Source: Anthostomella pinea
Lineage: Eukaryota > Ascomycota > Sordariomycetes > Xylariales > Xylariaceae
Length of the DNA stretch: 64,000 nucleotides
Assembly: GCA_963556695.1 (NCBI GenBank)
Contig: CAUWAG010000007.1
Span: 2,852,001-2,916,000 of the forward strand
Direction of reading: 5' to 3'
Shown here: piece after piece, positions 15,883 to 25,999 of the stretch
Layout: each line of letters opens with the position of its first letter
Position numbering within the stretch: the first letter of the stretch is position 1
The notes under the pieces: model-generated
Seen by the model: the letters and a program-made list of their open reading frames with translations, nothing else
Told to the model about the DNA's origin: nothing
Database searches by the model: none
Position numbers and translations under genes: made by a program

Positions 15883-16167
15883 ATGCTATTCTTTAACACA
15901 TTTGGCGATATAATTGTCCCAGGACATCCTCACCTATCATCGGGTCAAGTCAACGGCGATGTCATCAGCACCAATTCGCCTGCCGTGGACAGCACTGCAA
16001 CGCCACAAGCCAAGGAAGATCCGTGTCGATGTCTCTGCTCCCGTGGCTCTGAGCACCACGCCCTCAAGTACCCCGAAGACACGGTAGACGCGCCGAACGA
16101 ACCTGGCAGGTCAGTATGCGGAAGGTGCTCTGACCGAGGCAAGCGAGGTATGGGATACTGTGGCTAG
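15883..16167 (+). CDS. Possible small Cys-rich protein
   Basis: The ORF from ATG 15883 encodes 94 aa ending in a cysteine cluster: PCRCLCSRG, then VCGRCSDRGKRGMGYCG. No signal peptide is present at this ATG (MLFFNTFGD), although an upstream non-AUG extension of the frame is open. The six cysteines in C-x-C-x-C and C-x2-C spacing resemble small secreted or metal-binding proteins, but no family is recognised. A missing upstream exon is possible. It lies 1.2 kb from another cysteine-rich gene; whether the two are related is unclear. Confidence 0.3.
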   Translation: MLFFNTFGDIIVPGHPHLSSGQVNGDVISTNSPAVDSTATPQAKEDPCRCLCSRGSEHHALKYPEDTVDAPNEPGRSVCGRCSDRGKRGMGYCG

Positions 16168-16818
16168 CCTTACCCGAAGAGATGACTGCTGACACTGTGC
16201 CGGTAGGCCATACTCGAATATTATTAGTATGCGAATATAGAGTATTAATAACACGGATAATGCATGCAAATATGTTTCGTCCGAGATAACTATGCGACCA
16301 GTCGTCAACGTGATTTTTCTCATAATGATCTACAAGATTGAGCGATCATTAACACGGATACTTGCCAGCCCTCGAAGCGTGTTAACATATCTCAGTTCTA
16401 TTCATTCAAAACCACCACTGTAACTTAGCATGTGAAGTAGAATATTGACGGGCAACAGCGGAACCGATGCGGCAACTTCGGATCATGGTGGACCATGCAC
16501 CGGACTGGTTCATACTCTGGCTATTCACAAGAGTCACGAGGGATAATCCCTTTCTATCAAGAAAGGCCAACCCAATCTTCAGTATGCGCTAAAATATTCA
16601 TCACGCGCGGGCTTCGTTCCCTTAAGCGACCATCACCAATAGTTTTATAAACCTCCGCTGGAGTGGTACCTCTATGCCAGTACTCCAGACATCCCCAGTG
16701 CTCAAGGCTATCTCTCAGTTTCCCACCCCTACTCCTAATACCAGGTCAACCTGCTGCCGCTCACCCATAGCAGATTCGATAGATGCCCGCCATCAGTCAT
16801 CGCAAATGGCAAACCGCA
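16168..16818. other. Intergenic region
   Basis: This 651-base stretch shows no supported gene. It is AT-rich around 16200-16420 and should contain the 3' end of the converging membrane-protein gene. Confidence 0.5.
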
Positions 16819-17424
16819 CTACGCCAAGCTGATATTGCCCCTCTGGTCCAAGTATCTCGACTTATACCAAAGCGCGAAAGCCTGAAACGCCTGGATCAAA
16901 GCCAACGCATACTCAAACAAAACCATAATCCACCACACATTCAGCGTCATCTTCTCAACCCTCTCGTACCCCCCATCCCCACCTCCAACGCAGCGCCACT
17001 CCTCCCGGCGGCACTCGACCCTTGCGTCTCGGGCGAAGAGCGCAAACACCAGAATCAGCGTCGCCAGGACGACGTCCACAAGCAGGACGAACAGCGTGCC
17101 CGTCAGCGGCGCGAGTATGCCGTCGCCAACTTCGTCAGAGTCGCCGTACGATACGATGGTGTGGTTTCGTATGGTGACCTTGACCGGGAAAGGCAGGCCG
17201 CCCGCGAGCCGCTGCAGGTACGGATGCAGCGTGACGGCGCTGACGCAGATGATGTTCCAGGCGACGGCGGCCCAGGAGACGGCGAACGCGGCGCACACGA
17301 GGGGCGCGTCGTACAGGGCCCCGATGTACGTGTGGCCGGAGAGCAGGGCGGATATGCTGAAGAATATCCAGATGGTCCGCGTGGTCGCTACGAGGTGGAA
17401 GCGGGGGGCTGGTTCTTGCGCCAT
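16819..17424 (-). CDS. Four-helix integral membrane protein, function unknown
   Basis: Single exon, 201 aa. Four hydrophobic segments are visible: about 14-33 (TIWIFFSISALLSGHTYIG), 39-64 (APLVCAAFAVSWAAVAWNII), 104-131 (TGTLFVLLVDVVLATLILVF) and 160-187 (VWWIMVLFEYALALIQAFQA). A hydrophilic loop (NHTIVSYGDSDEVGDG) between helices 2 and 3 has one possible N-glycosylation site. The architecture resembles small MARVEL-like fungal membrane proteins, but no signature allows a name. The start ATG opens directly into MAQEPAPRF, a short cytosolic tail. The high GC content and strong codon bias support a true gene. Confidence 0.65.
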   Translation of the reverse strand: MAQEPAPRFHLVATTRTIWIFFSISALLSGHTYIGALYDAPLVCAAFAVSWAAVAWNIICVSAVTLHPYLQRLAGGLPFPVKVTIRNHTIVSYGDSDEVGDGILAPLTGTLFVLLVDVVLATLILVFALFARDARVECRREEWRCVGGGDGGYERVEKMTLNVWWIMVLFEYALALIQAFQAFALWYKSRYLDQRGNISLA

Positions 17425-17755
17425 TCTCGCTTTTGGGGGAGGATTGTGAGGCTGGCTAAATATTATCCAGTCGTAAATGTGATCCCCGAATCGGTTTAGA
17501 ATGGTTACACGCTGATGCTCGATGACCGAGATGTGATCGTACGATGAACGAATTCAAGTATGATGAGCAAGAAGCCGAGAATCACTGTTGAAACCTTTTA
17601 GGCACCGACATGCCTTGTTTAAGCGAAACATGGTATGACGACTGCGGGGACGATCCTGAGGAGGTCGTGATTACACATTTCCTTCTGTGCGTCAGCTTGC
17701 AAAGTGCGCTCTCTGTAATCTAACCAGGGGTATATAATATCTATCGTACTCTACC
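17425..17755. other. Intergenic region
   Basis: This 331-base spacer lies between the promoter side of the four-helix membrane protein and the stop of the G-patch gene. Nothing else was seen. Confidence 0.5.
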
Positions 17756-19933
17756 TCATTCCTCATCATCACTGCAATCGCCAAAGATAGCCTTGAGCAC
17801 GTCGTCCTGCGCCCGTTTGCCCTCCAAGGCCTCATTGACATCGGCGTTCACCTCGGCTTTCGCCGGTTGCCCCGTCGGTCCTGCGTCCTTCGTAGGCTCG
17901 CTTCCCGTCTGCGTAGTGCTGGTACTCGACTCCTGCGCCTGCTTCATCAACTCATCCAGCGTCATCGCGCCCTCCGCGAAGCCTGTAGAGGGTGCGTACT
18001 GGGCCGGCGCCGGTGTAGAGGTAGACTTGGGCGGGCCCTTGGACTCCGCCTCCGGATCTGGCTGGACATGAGCCGGCGGGCGGACATTGAAGCGTTTGCA
18101 TAGGAGTCGCGTAGGGTAGAAGTCGGCCACCGATCGCGTCATGGCACCGTACATGCCCAACTTGGCAGCCTCTTCAGCTGGGTCCTTCGGATTGGGTGTC
18201 GGTTTAGACAGAAGCTCCTGGTCCGCTGCTGTGCCGGACGAGCCGTTCGCCAGCTTATTGGCAGATGAAGACGACGTTGTAAACCGTGACGCCATCATGC
18301 CAGTCATGGGCTTGAAGATCCGGGCGCAGCTATGGAACTCGTGCAGCTCGCGTACCCAGGCTTCGTTTGTTAGGTTCGATGGTTTCGTGGGCAGTGCTTT
18401 GTTGAAGCCAGCGGCGTATTCGAGGTAGGCACGATAACGGCCGCGCTTACCCTCGTTGTCGGCGTAGGGGGCTGCGCCGCCCGCTCCTCGCGTTATGGCT
18501 GCTATGGCTGTGTGCTTGTCCAGCTCTGGTAGCTGGCGGATCAGCTCTTGTTGGCGCTCTGCGTCGGTCAAGGCATACTCTGCCGGGATCTCGCTCATAG
18601 CTGGCGGGAGGTTACTCTTTCCCGTAGCACTGGCAAGCCGTTCTCTAGCCTCTGGTGAGAGGAAATCGAAGACAGATTTCCCCGGTAATTGGGCTTCGCC
18701 GAGGAGGGCAGCTCGTGACTTGGGATCAAGACTCGACGCTTTCGCTGCGTCTGCTGTCGATACGTAGTTCGAGTTTTCCGCCTCGGCCTTGCGCTGTTTA
18801 CTAGACTTCCAATCTGGTGGTATCTCCGGTGGGGGATATTTGCCAGTCAAGTTGATCGCAGATGTCAAAGTGTCGATCTCTGTGCCAAAAACGAACCCAT
18901 CCAGGGGCAGCCGACCATCATGACACTTCTTCAAGTTCTTGCCTGCCTTTGCGAGCGCGTTCTTGCGCGATATGAAGACCGGAGCCGAACGTAGAGCCGG
19001 ATTGACTGGCGTCGTGCTCGCTTTCTTCTTCTTCTTGTCGCCACCTATTATCCGGTTGTAAGATATCTTCGGACCGATCTCGTAAGGATCCTCATCGTCG
19101 GACCCGTTGTCGTTCAGTATGCCCATACCAATCCCTCCCTTTGCGAATTTGTTCTTTTTCTTCTGTGCGCCTGGCCGTCGTAAAGGCTCATCCCTCGTTT
19201 CCTCGTCGGAGCTCTCACCAGCTTCCGTCTTGGCACTGGGGCCTATCGATGCCAACCGCGACTCGCCTTCATATCCTAATCCCTTGCGATCCAGCTTCCG
19301 AACAAAGGCAATCAACGAGACGTTCTCGGGCGCGAAGAGGTGCGTCTCGCTTCCATCTTTGGTCGCAGCCGCTGTCCCGCCGACGTCGAGTCGAGCTTTC
19401 CGACGAACTTTCGGTCCAATCCCTTGTCCGTCCTTCCAGCCCATCCTCCTCAGAAGCTTCACGCCCATGGTCTCCCCCTGGCTGCGGAAGAGGTCGGCGA
19501 GTCCGCGCCGGCGCAAACCATCGTCCTCGGTAGAGCCCAGTCCAGCGAATCCCTGCGCTGTTTGTAATTTCTCGGCCTCAGCAGCGTCCACCAGGTCTTC
19601 CTCATCCATGAAGTCCTCAATGCGCTGCTTCTCGTTCTTGGCGTCATCCTGCTTGTGGCGGTTCGTCCGGGAGGACACAAAGGTCGAGGGTGTCCATCCT
19701 TCCTTGGATCCGACGGTGTTGAAGTAGCCGGCGCTGAAACCTCCGGTGAATGCGCCATGTAGCCGTTTCCGTCCCCGCTCATCCCTCACCTCCTGCTTCC
19801 ACACGGGCACGTAGGAACCGTCATCGCGAACCTCGGGGTCGAGAGGTGGCAGGGGTGTGCCGAAGAGGACGTAGGGCGATTGCTGGGCTTGGAGGTCGGC
19901 TTCGAAGTCTGCGCGGGTTCGTTTGTAGGACAT
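17756..19933 (-). CDS. GPATCH1-like G-patch protein (RNA processing)
   Basis: Single exon, 725 aa. The N-terminal region (about 20-110) contains the DUF1604-type block: YVLFGTPLPPLDPEVRDDG, then GAFTGGFSAGYFNTVGSKEGW. It is followed by the G-patch at about 152-175 (GVKLLRRMGWKDGQGIGPK). This order is diagnostic of the GPATCH1 / TOUGH family, nuclear proteins associated with the spliceosome and RNA surveillance; G-patch proteins commonly activate DEAH helicases. A middle block matches the family (RLPLDGFVFG, then the ELHEFHSCARIFKPMTGMMASRF region). The C terminus is acidic and holds AIFGDCSDDEE. Length and domain order match fungal orthologues. The ATG at 19933 begins MSYKRTRADFEADL, as expected for the family. 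Confidence 0.9.
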   Translation of the reverse strand: MSYKRTRADFEADLQAQQSPYVLFGTPLPPLDPEVRDDGSYVPVWKQEVRDERGRKRLHGAFTGGFSAGYFNTVGSKEGWTPSTFVSSRTNRHKQDDAKNEKQRIEDFMDEEDLVDAAEAEKLQTAQGFAGLGSTEDDGLRRRGLADLFRSQGETMGVKLLRRMGWKDGQGIGPKVRRKARLDVGGTAAATKDGSETHLFAPENVSLIAFVRKLDRKGLGYEGESRLASIGPSAKTEAGESSDEETRDEPLRRPGAQKKKNKFAKGGIGMGILNDNGSDDEDPYEIGPKISYNRIIGGDKKKKKASTTPVNPALRSAPVFISRKNALAKAGKNLKKCHDGRLPLDGFVFGTEIDTLTSAINLTGKYPPPEIPPDWKSSKQRKAEAENSNYVSTADAAKASSLDPKSRAALLGEAQLPGKSVFDFLSPEARERLASATGKSNLPPAMSEIPAEYALTDAERQQELIRQLPELDKHTAIAAITRGAGGAAPYADNEGKRGRYRAYLEYAAGFNKALPTKPSNLTNEAWVRELHEFHSCARIFKPMTGMMASRFTTSSSSANKLANGSSGTAADQELLSKPTPNPKDPAEEAAKLGMYGAMTRSVADFYPTRLLCKRFNVRPPAHVQPDPEAESKGPPKSTSTPAPAQYAPSTGFAEGAMTLDELMKQAQESSTSTTQTGSEPTKDAGPTGQPAKAEVNADVNEALEGKRAQDDVLKAIFGDCSDDEE

Positions 19934-20684
19934 GGGGCGCTGTCGAGGCGGTGGGCCATCTACAGTAGGGGCGACTTGATGTCGTGGAAGTCCCGAGGGG
20001 AGTGGAATGTCGTCTGTTGGAGAATGGTGATCGCAAAGAAACGGGAGCTAAGTTGCTGGCTTCATAGGTAAGGCTGATGGATGAGATGCTTGAATCGAAG
20101 GTGTGGGTCCAGCCATGTGTGGCGCAAGGACCGCTCACTGTAATACAGTGCCTTTCGGCGCCTGTTATTGACAACGCGTAGTGCCCAGGCGTGCCCCTTC
20201 TGAGACGTTCAGGTCACCATTTCCGTTGGTATATTCTCATCACCGCAATCACTGCTCTGATTACTGATGTCGCTGCGATAGTAACGCTGTTATAATAATT
20301 TACTGATTCTGCATGGCGTTTCAACTTGTTGTCTGGTATAATATCTCAGCACTCCGATCTTGATGCGTTGAAGACTCTCTGCCTGTTCAGCAAGAGCATG
20401 TCAAGATCCTAACAGACTCGCAGAAGGCCAGTTTGCCATAACCTGTTTGACCGACCCCTGGAAGTTCTGACAGACATGCTCGAAACCTGGTCGATCGCCC
20501 ATCCCCCATTAATGATTGCAGACATGATCGCTTCATAGCTGGCATTATCCGCCCCAAGTTCCCCCCTCTTCCCCCTAACCATGCCGTTTGAGACTTTCAA
20601 AGAACGCAAAACTTGAAATCGTGCCTCACGCTGTACCCTATCAAGATGAAAGTACCTAGCCCAACGAACCCCCCTACCGTGACT
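19934..20684. other. Intergenic region
   Basis: This 751-base stretch contains the G-patch gene promoter and the 3' side of the next minus-strand gene. No gene is supported. Confidence 0.5.
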
Positions 20685-21254
20685 CTATCCGAGTACGCGC
20701 CGTCGTATAGCCAACCGCCGGTTAGAGATCCCCCTCCTACAACACCCACCTGTCCACATTCTTGAAATCCGCGGCAGCCCTGCAGCCAGGTAAACAAGGT
20801 AGACGACGCAGCAGTCAGCAACCGCACTCCCCGGCGCGCACCTTAAGGCCGCAAACGCCAACGCCGCAATGAACGGGAACCAGAGCTCCATCAAGCCGCG
20901 CCCAACATACAGAATGCGCGCCGCCTTGTGGATCGCGGCGAGGACCGCGGCGCGTATAACAAAACCCCAGAGGCCGCCGTGGCGCAGGGCGTGGATGCTG
21001 ACGTACGCCTCCATGCCGTGCCGCAGGCTGAAGAGGACGAACGGCGGGGCCGGCCGCGGCATGACGGCGTAGACGGCGCTGATGGCGTGCGCGAGGTACG
21101 CGAAGAGCGCGATGTTGATGCAGATGATGATGGCCTTGAGGCCGCGCAGGGAGCAGCGCGCCCAGCTGGTAACGAGGGCGACGGCGAGGACGGCTTGCAG
21201 GAGTATGAACGCCGTGCCGTGGGGGTGGGTGAGGATGGAATTGAGCACGTCCAT
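20685..21254 (-). CDS. Integral membrane protein, function unknown
   Basis: The ORF from ATG 21254 gives 189 aa (MDVLNSILTHPHGTAF...). Hydrophobic segments occur at about 13-32, 40-62, 78-97, 103-118 and 126-160. The protein is Ala/Leu-rich and has conserved-looking motifs (WARCSLRGLKAIIICIN and YVGRGLMELWFPF). It looks like a small multi-pass protein of a fungal family of unknown function. The last 25-30 residues are Arg/Gly-rich (CCRRGISNRRLAIRRRVLG) and unlike the rest. The real 3' end may therefore involve an unspliced intron near 20740-20800 or an earlier stop. A longer in-frame N-terminal extension exists but lacks the character of coding sequence. Confidence 0.55.
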   Translation of the reverse strand: MDVLNSILTHPHGTAFILLQAVLAVALVTSWARCSLRGLKAIIICINIALFAYLAHAISAVYAVMPRPAPPFVLFSLRHGMEAYVSIHALRHGGLWGFVIRAAVLAAIHKAARILYVGRGLMELWFPFIAALAFAALRCAPGSAVADCCVVYLVYLAAGLPRISRMWTGGCCRRGISNRRLAIRRRVLG

Positions 21255-21962
21255 GTTTGCGGTTGGGTTTCGTTTGCTTGTGTGTGGGAGTAGGGTGTGT
21301 ATGTGAGTGGATGGGATGAACTGGGCAGAGTATACTGGGCTCCTGTGTAGATATCGTCTCGTTGCTTTGAGCGTTCTGTGCGTTCTGAGTATTTTTGGGG
21401 GGTATTTCTGCAACGAGAAATTGTAGAATGGGCCTCTGGGCAAGGCGATACGAACCCTTATGTGCCAGGAGGGTCTGTCGGAGAAACGTCGAGCTCATTT
21501 ACGCTTAGTTGTATGAACAATGTTCAAGCCACACAGCAATGAAAACTCCTGCCATGGCTCACAAACTCTATAAACCAATTAAAAAGGTTAAGGCTTGATA
21601 CCTGCGTTACCTGCCCATTCAATCCTTTAACCTTGTCCCAGATGGCATGGACCGCCATTCAGGTCCAGAAGCATGGCGGTGTTAAGGAGGCCTGGTGGAA
21701 AAGGGGCGACGTTTAAATGATCCCAAGGTGAGTTGTCTTAACATATGCGGGTTAACCACAACTCAAGGACGGTTACCAACCCAGTTTCAGACGGCTCCGT
21801 AGACCGCTGACGAGATATAGGCGGAGTTTTCGTTGATCACTCCTTCGTCGGGACGGTGAGTATTTCTCTATGTGCAGGTCTGACGCCAGCTCCTAGATTG
21901 ATATCTCACCATCAACGCCGTCGCCCTGACCCCAGGACATTTATGGAACATATAAAAAATAA
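21255..21962. other. Intergenic region
   Basis: This 708-base stretch contains the promoter of the upstream minus-strand membrane protein and the 3' side of the HET gene. No gene was seen. Confidence 0.5.
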
Positions 21963-24265
21963 CTATAAAAGCGTAATAGTCCTGAGCTCAACCCCTCGGT
22001 CAATTAACGTCTCCGGGAAGAGTCTCGGATCCGAGTTAACGATCTTTCCGGTCTGTGTATTCCGGAACCACCTGCAACCAACAGGATCTGCACGCGTCCA
22101 CTCCCGCTTCATTGGCTCCCATTCCGGCGGCAACGGAATACCCGCCAGACGCGGGTCATCCGTCGTCTTAACTCCAGTGTCGGTATTCCGATAATAAGCC
22201 CTGATCTCCCCGTCCGGCTCTTGTACGACGCGAAAACTCCAATGCGACGAAACAGCGCCCAATAAGGCCTCGCCATCCATAATGCCGTGTACGTAGCAGT
22301 CTCCCACGACGGCGTATTCGCCGGTCCGACACGGTCTGAGACGCATGGGTATATTGCATCCGAGCACGACGAAGACTTCGTCCCCTAGAATAGTTCCTGT
22401 GTTACTTTATGCCTCACAAAACCGCGCGCAAGCTTCTTGAGCTTACCTGGCTGCCCCGCGCCGTCGATGATGCCTATATGGCCACTATACGTGGCGAAGA
22501 GGAGGCTCCCTTTCGACCAGTTCTCGACCAGGTCTACATAATAACCCGGCAGCGTCGTCTCTAGCTTGGACTCGGGAGCATAAGCCATCCGGGTCACTTC
22601 CTCACTCAGAGCGTGCAATGTCGGATATTCCTGATGCGCAAGTCTGTTATCCGTGCGGTTCAAGGTAAGTGTTTGCAGGTATGCGTTCCACTGCGTCTCG
22701 CCCGTGAGATAGCGCGAACATTTCAGCCGTTCAACTCCCATATCTTTCAACAGCCGGACGATGTCCGACAGGCCTCCGCTCACACGACCAATCACCGATG
22801 ACATTGTCACGAAGTATCGCCCAGTGACCTCCAGCTTCGCCGGTGGGATATGCCTAGCCCGAGCAGCGGAGACTCCGCTGGCATAGAAGCCAAGATTAGT
22901 AGGGACAGTGAGAGGCACCGTTTGCGACCAGTCGGAAACCCAGCTTGGCCATCGCGGTGCTGAATGTCGCAGCCCACTCAAAGGGAGCTGTGCAAGTCGC
23001 TTCTCCTGCTCCAGAGCTGCTAGGATGATTTGCTGAAACGCCTCCAGAGGTGACCGCGAATAGTCAACGCGTATTCGCTTGCTGACGGCTGGGTGAGCCA
23101 GGTTCATGAGACCATAGACCTTGTCCCTATCATCGGCACACGCGCGGGTGTGGAAATCAAACAACATCTCATGAATGCCTAACCCATGCACGTACCCACA
23201 CAAGGTAACCATTGTCTCAAGGCGATTCTGCAGCTTCGCAGAAGCGCATTCGTCTTTGACATAGATGCACAGAATCGCGCGGCGGAATAAATACCACAGT
23301 ATTTCCTCGCTCCCACACTTAACCACAGATTTTACGCTCCCTAGATGTATTTCCTGCACAATCCACAATCTGCTAAACCACCCGCACGAAAAGAGTCGAT
23401 CGCATGCATCCCAAGCATCCGCACCGTAAGGCAAAATCAGATCTTGCCTGTTCCAATCCGGATGATCACAGCCAGGGGAGGGCAAAATCCAGCCATCTCG
23501 CGTTACCTCTGCCTGCCTACCAATGGTGTCTAGTACTGAGAAGGCGAGTCGGGTGTCTCGAAAGCTCGGCCCAAGCCAAGCTACGACTCTGCTCGCGAGA
23601 GAGTACACCAGGCCCATGCGTGCTACCTGGTCGCTTCGCTCTTGGAAATCATTCTGGTTAATGGAAATGGCATCGATCCACAATGTTCGACGCTGATCGG
23701 GCTTCCGCAGGTGCCTCAAGGCTTCTGAAAGATTGCGGGTGATGTTTAGACTTGGTGCTCGAGAGACACCTGTAGCGATACCGAGTGGTCCAGAGAAGGA
23801 GTCGCGTCGCTTCGCTATGTTCTCCACCATGGCTGTGTCCATCTTCTCTGGAGAACCCCATGTGTATGACAGGGCCTCATAAGCAGGAACAGAGTCTCCA
23901 TGGTTGTCAGTAGTCACGGGATCGTAGGCATCGCAGCTGAGATCTGGATCTAGATGATCCCAGGTAGTGCATGAATTGCCATCTTCGAAAAGAACACGCC
24001 CCTCAAGGGCCTCATAGGCGTCCCACTTCTTTGGCAGAGTCTCTTGTATCTCCTTTATTGACAGACGCTTCGGTTCTTCGCGAGCGGCAGCATCGAGGGG
24101 TGCGTGCGCGATCTCAATCCGAATAGAGTCGCCAAAATTGCCTGGTAGGATAGTGACGAGGCGGACATCGGTCGGCCGTTCCAGCGGCCTGTACTCATAT
24201 TTTGCGGCCTTGGTTCTGCGATACCAGGCACGGCCGGGTGCGAAGCATAAGGTTGACATGATCAC
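21963..24265 (-). CDS. HET-domain (heterokaryon incompatibility) protein
   Basis: The model is complement(join(21963-22384, 22447-24265)), giving 746 aa. A 62-nt intron (22385-22446) restores GDEVFVVLGCNIP, a typical C-terminal HET-protein strand. HET domain blocks are clear: YEALSYTWG at 129-137, RTLWIDAISINQND at 193-206, and CGWFSRLWIVQEI further on. A second conserved stretch, CADDRDKVYGLMNL, follows. HET domains are TIR-like death effectors in fungal non-self recognition; the partner is normally a NACHT/STAND or other allorecognition protein, none of which is visible here. The C-terminal 130 residues contain the YAVVGDCYVHGIMDGEAL module common in this family. Start choice is between 24265 and the second ATG at 24259. 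The length is normal and no break was seen. Confidence 0.9.
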
Positions 24266-25999
24266 TTGCGGCGGAATGAGCAGCGATGGGATGACTGTTC
24301 ATAACGGTCTTCCGGTGACCATGCGGATTACTTCAACCGCTTGGGAGGGTGTACTGCAAGTCGAACTCGATGACCAAGCAGAAGGTCAAGGGATCGTCGG
24401 GCTAGACGTCGTAGGTCTGTAGACCCGAGGCGGAGGCACATAGTCGGTGTATTGGCGGGCTGCGGGGCACGAAGGACAGACGTGAAGGAAGAGACCGTCA
24501 TGCGGCAGTGCTGCAGTGCTGCAGGTCAGCTGACAGCCATGCATACGGTAGGTAGCCAGTGAGCTCCCATCGCGTGGACGAAAACGACAAGTGACGGACG
24601 ATGAAAAAGCGGCGCGTAGACGTGAAAGCAACCGTTCCGCGTTTTCACAGTGGGGGGTTTCAATGTTGGTGATTTGAGGTGACGCTGGAAGCAAAGCGGG
24701 ATAAAGGTCCGTGTTTCAACCTAGTATCTGTACTGCGTCGATGTGTGGCAACTACCTTACCTGCAGGTGGGTATGCAGTATACGGTAGTCACTTCCTTCC
24801 TTTTGAGGCATGTGTGCCAGGTGCGAACATAATTGAACGTACTAAGACGAATAATGACGAGAGATATTCCCGTAAGTCCCATCAAACTGCAGAAATGGTT
24901 CCCATAGGAAACGGGAGAGTAAAGCCTTAACCGGTAAGGCAGTAGTACCTTTGCGCAGATAGCGATCTTGAGATGGGACGGTAGCAGCCCAGCCGTGATG
25001 GGAGTCAAGCTCTGTGCACTCTATACTGCTCGTAAGTGACTTATCGTGTGATTGTACAGTACCTCAAAGATGAACTCCAATCTCCAAGGGTGAACTCAGG
25101 TTCCTGAGCAGCACGTAGGAAGTTACACGGGAGGTGCCGGCATCGAGCCATGTCCAGAATCATCACAGAGCAACGCTGCCAATCAGAAACAATCCTCAAG
25201 TAGATACGGTCTTTACAAGAACTCCCAATCAAACAGGACGGCTGCTGCTGCTGCTTTGAAACATTTGAATTCAAGCTCTCTAAAAAGCACCAACCAGCCG
25301 CGTGGCGGAGCGCTTCCTATATCGACTGTGGTGTCCCGTGTCTTTCCCCCGACCAGTCCCAGCATAGCCGATGCCCGTATGGCATATGCCTATCACCATG
25401 CGATGGAAATCGTAGGGGCCCGGCGCTTGCTGCATCGCCATCATCACTGTGCGATTCACCGACGCCACCGTTCTCTCAACCCGGTGTCCATCCGAACTGA
25501 ATACCCGAGCCTGTGATTATGGCTGACAGCAACCAGAACTTAAAGGGGCCCGTCCTCTTGAGCCTGTTCCATCGCTTCACACTTCAATCCCTATGGAGAG
25601 GGCTTCCAAGCACCCCACGTCCCATGCGCTCCAACGGCATATGGTCTGATTTCGAGACCAGATAGTTGTGCTGCCTTGCTTCTTGCAAAGGAGATAGCGA
25701 CCACGCGTTTGTATTGCTAGCGCCCACGCTGGAATTCTGGTCCCTTGCTCACAGGCAGAGCCGTCCTGGGCGGAAAGCTGGACTCGTCTGTGCCAAAGCT
25801 ATTCGGAGCGGCCAAGGGAAGCGCATGTATGAGAGATCGTACCTTTCTGGCTGACAGCTTGTCATATGATTCCTGCGTCTATGGCGAAGTCTGAGTATAT
25901 CGACCATGTGAGCCCTTGAAATTGTTTTGAATCAGCTCCAAGGCAACACCAAAACTCCCCCTGTGCCAAGTAACACCCACTCAGGAATTACGCAGCCAC
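24266..25999. other. 1.7 kb intergenic region
   Basis: No supported gene. It contains the HET gene promoter on the left. A CTG/CAG-rich patch around 24505-24535 and a CTGCTGCTGCTGC run near 25240 are the only notable sequences. Confidence 0.5.
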
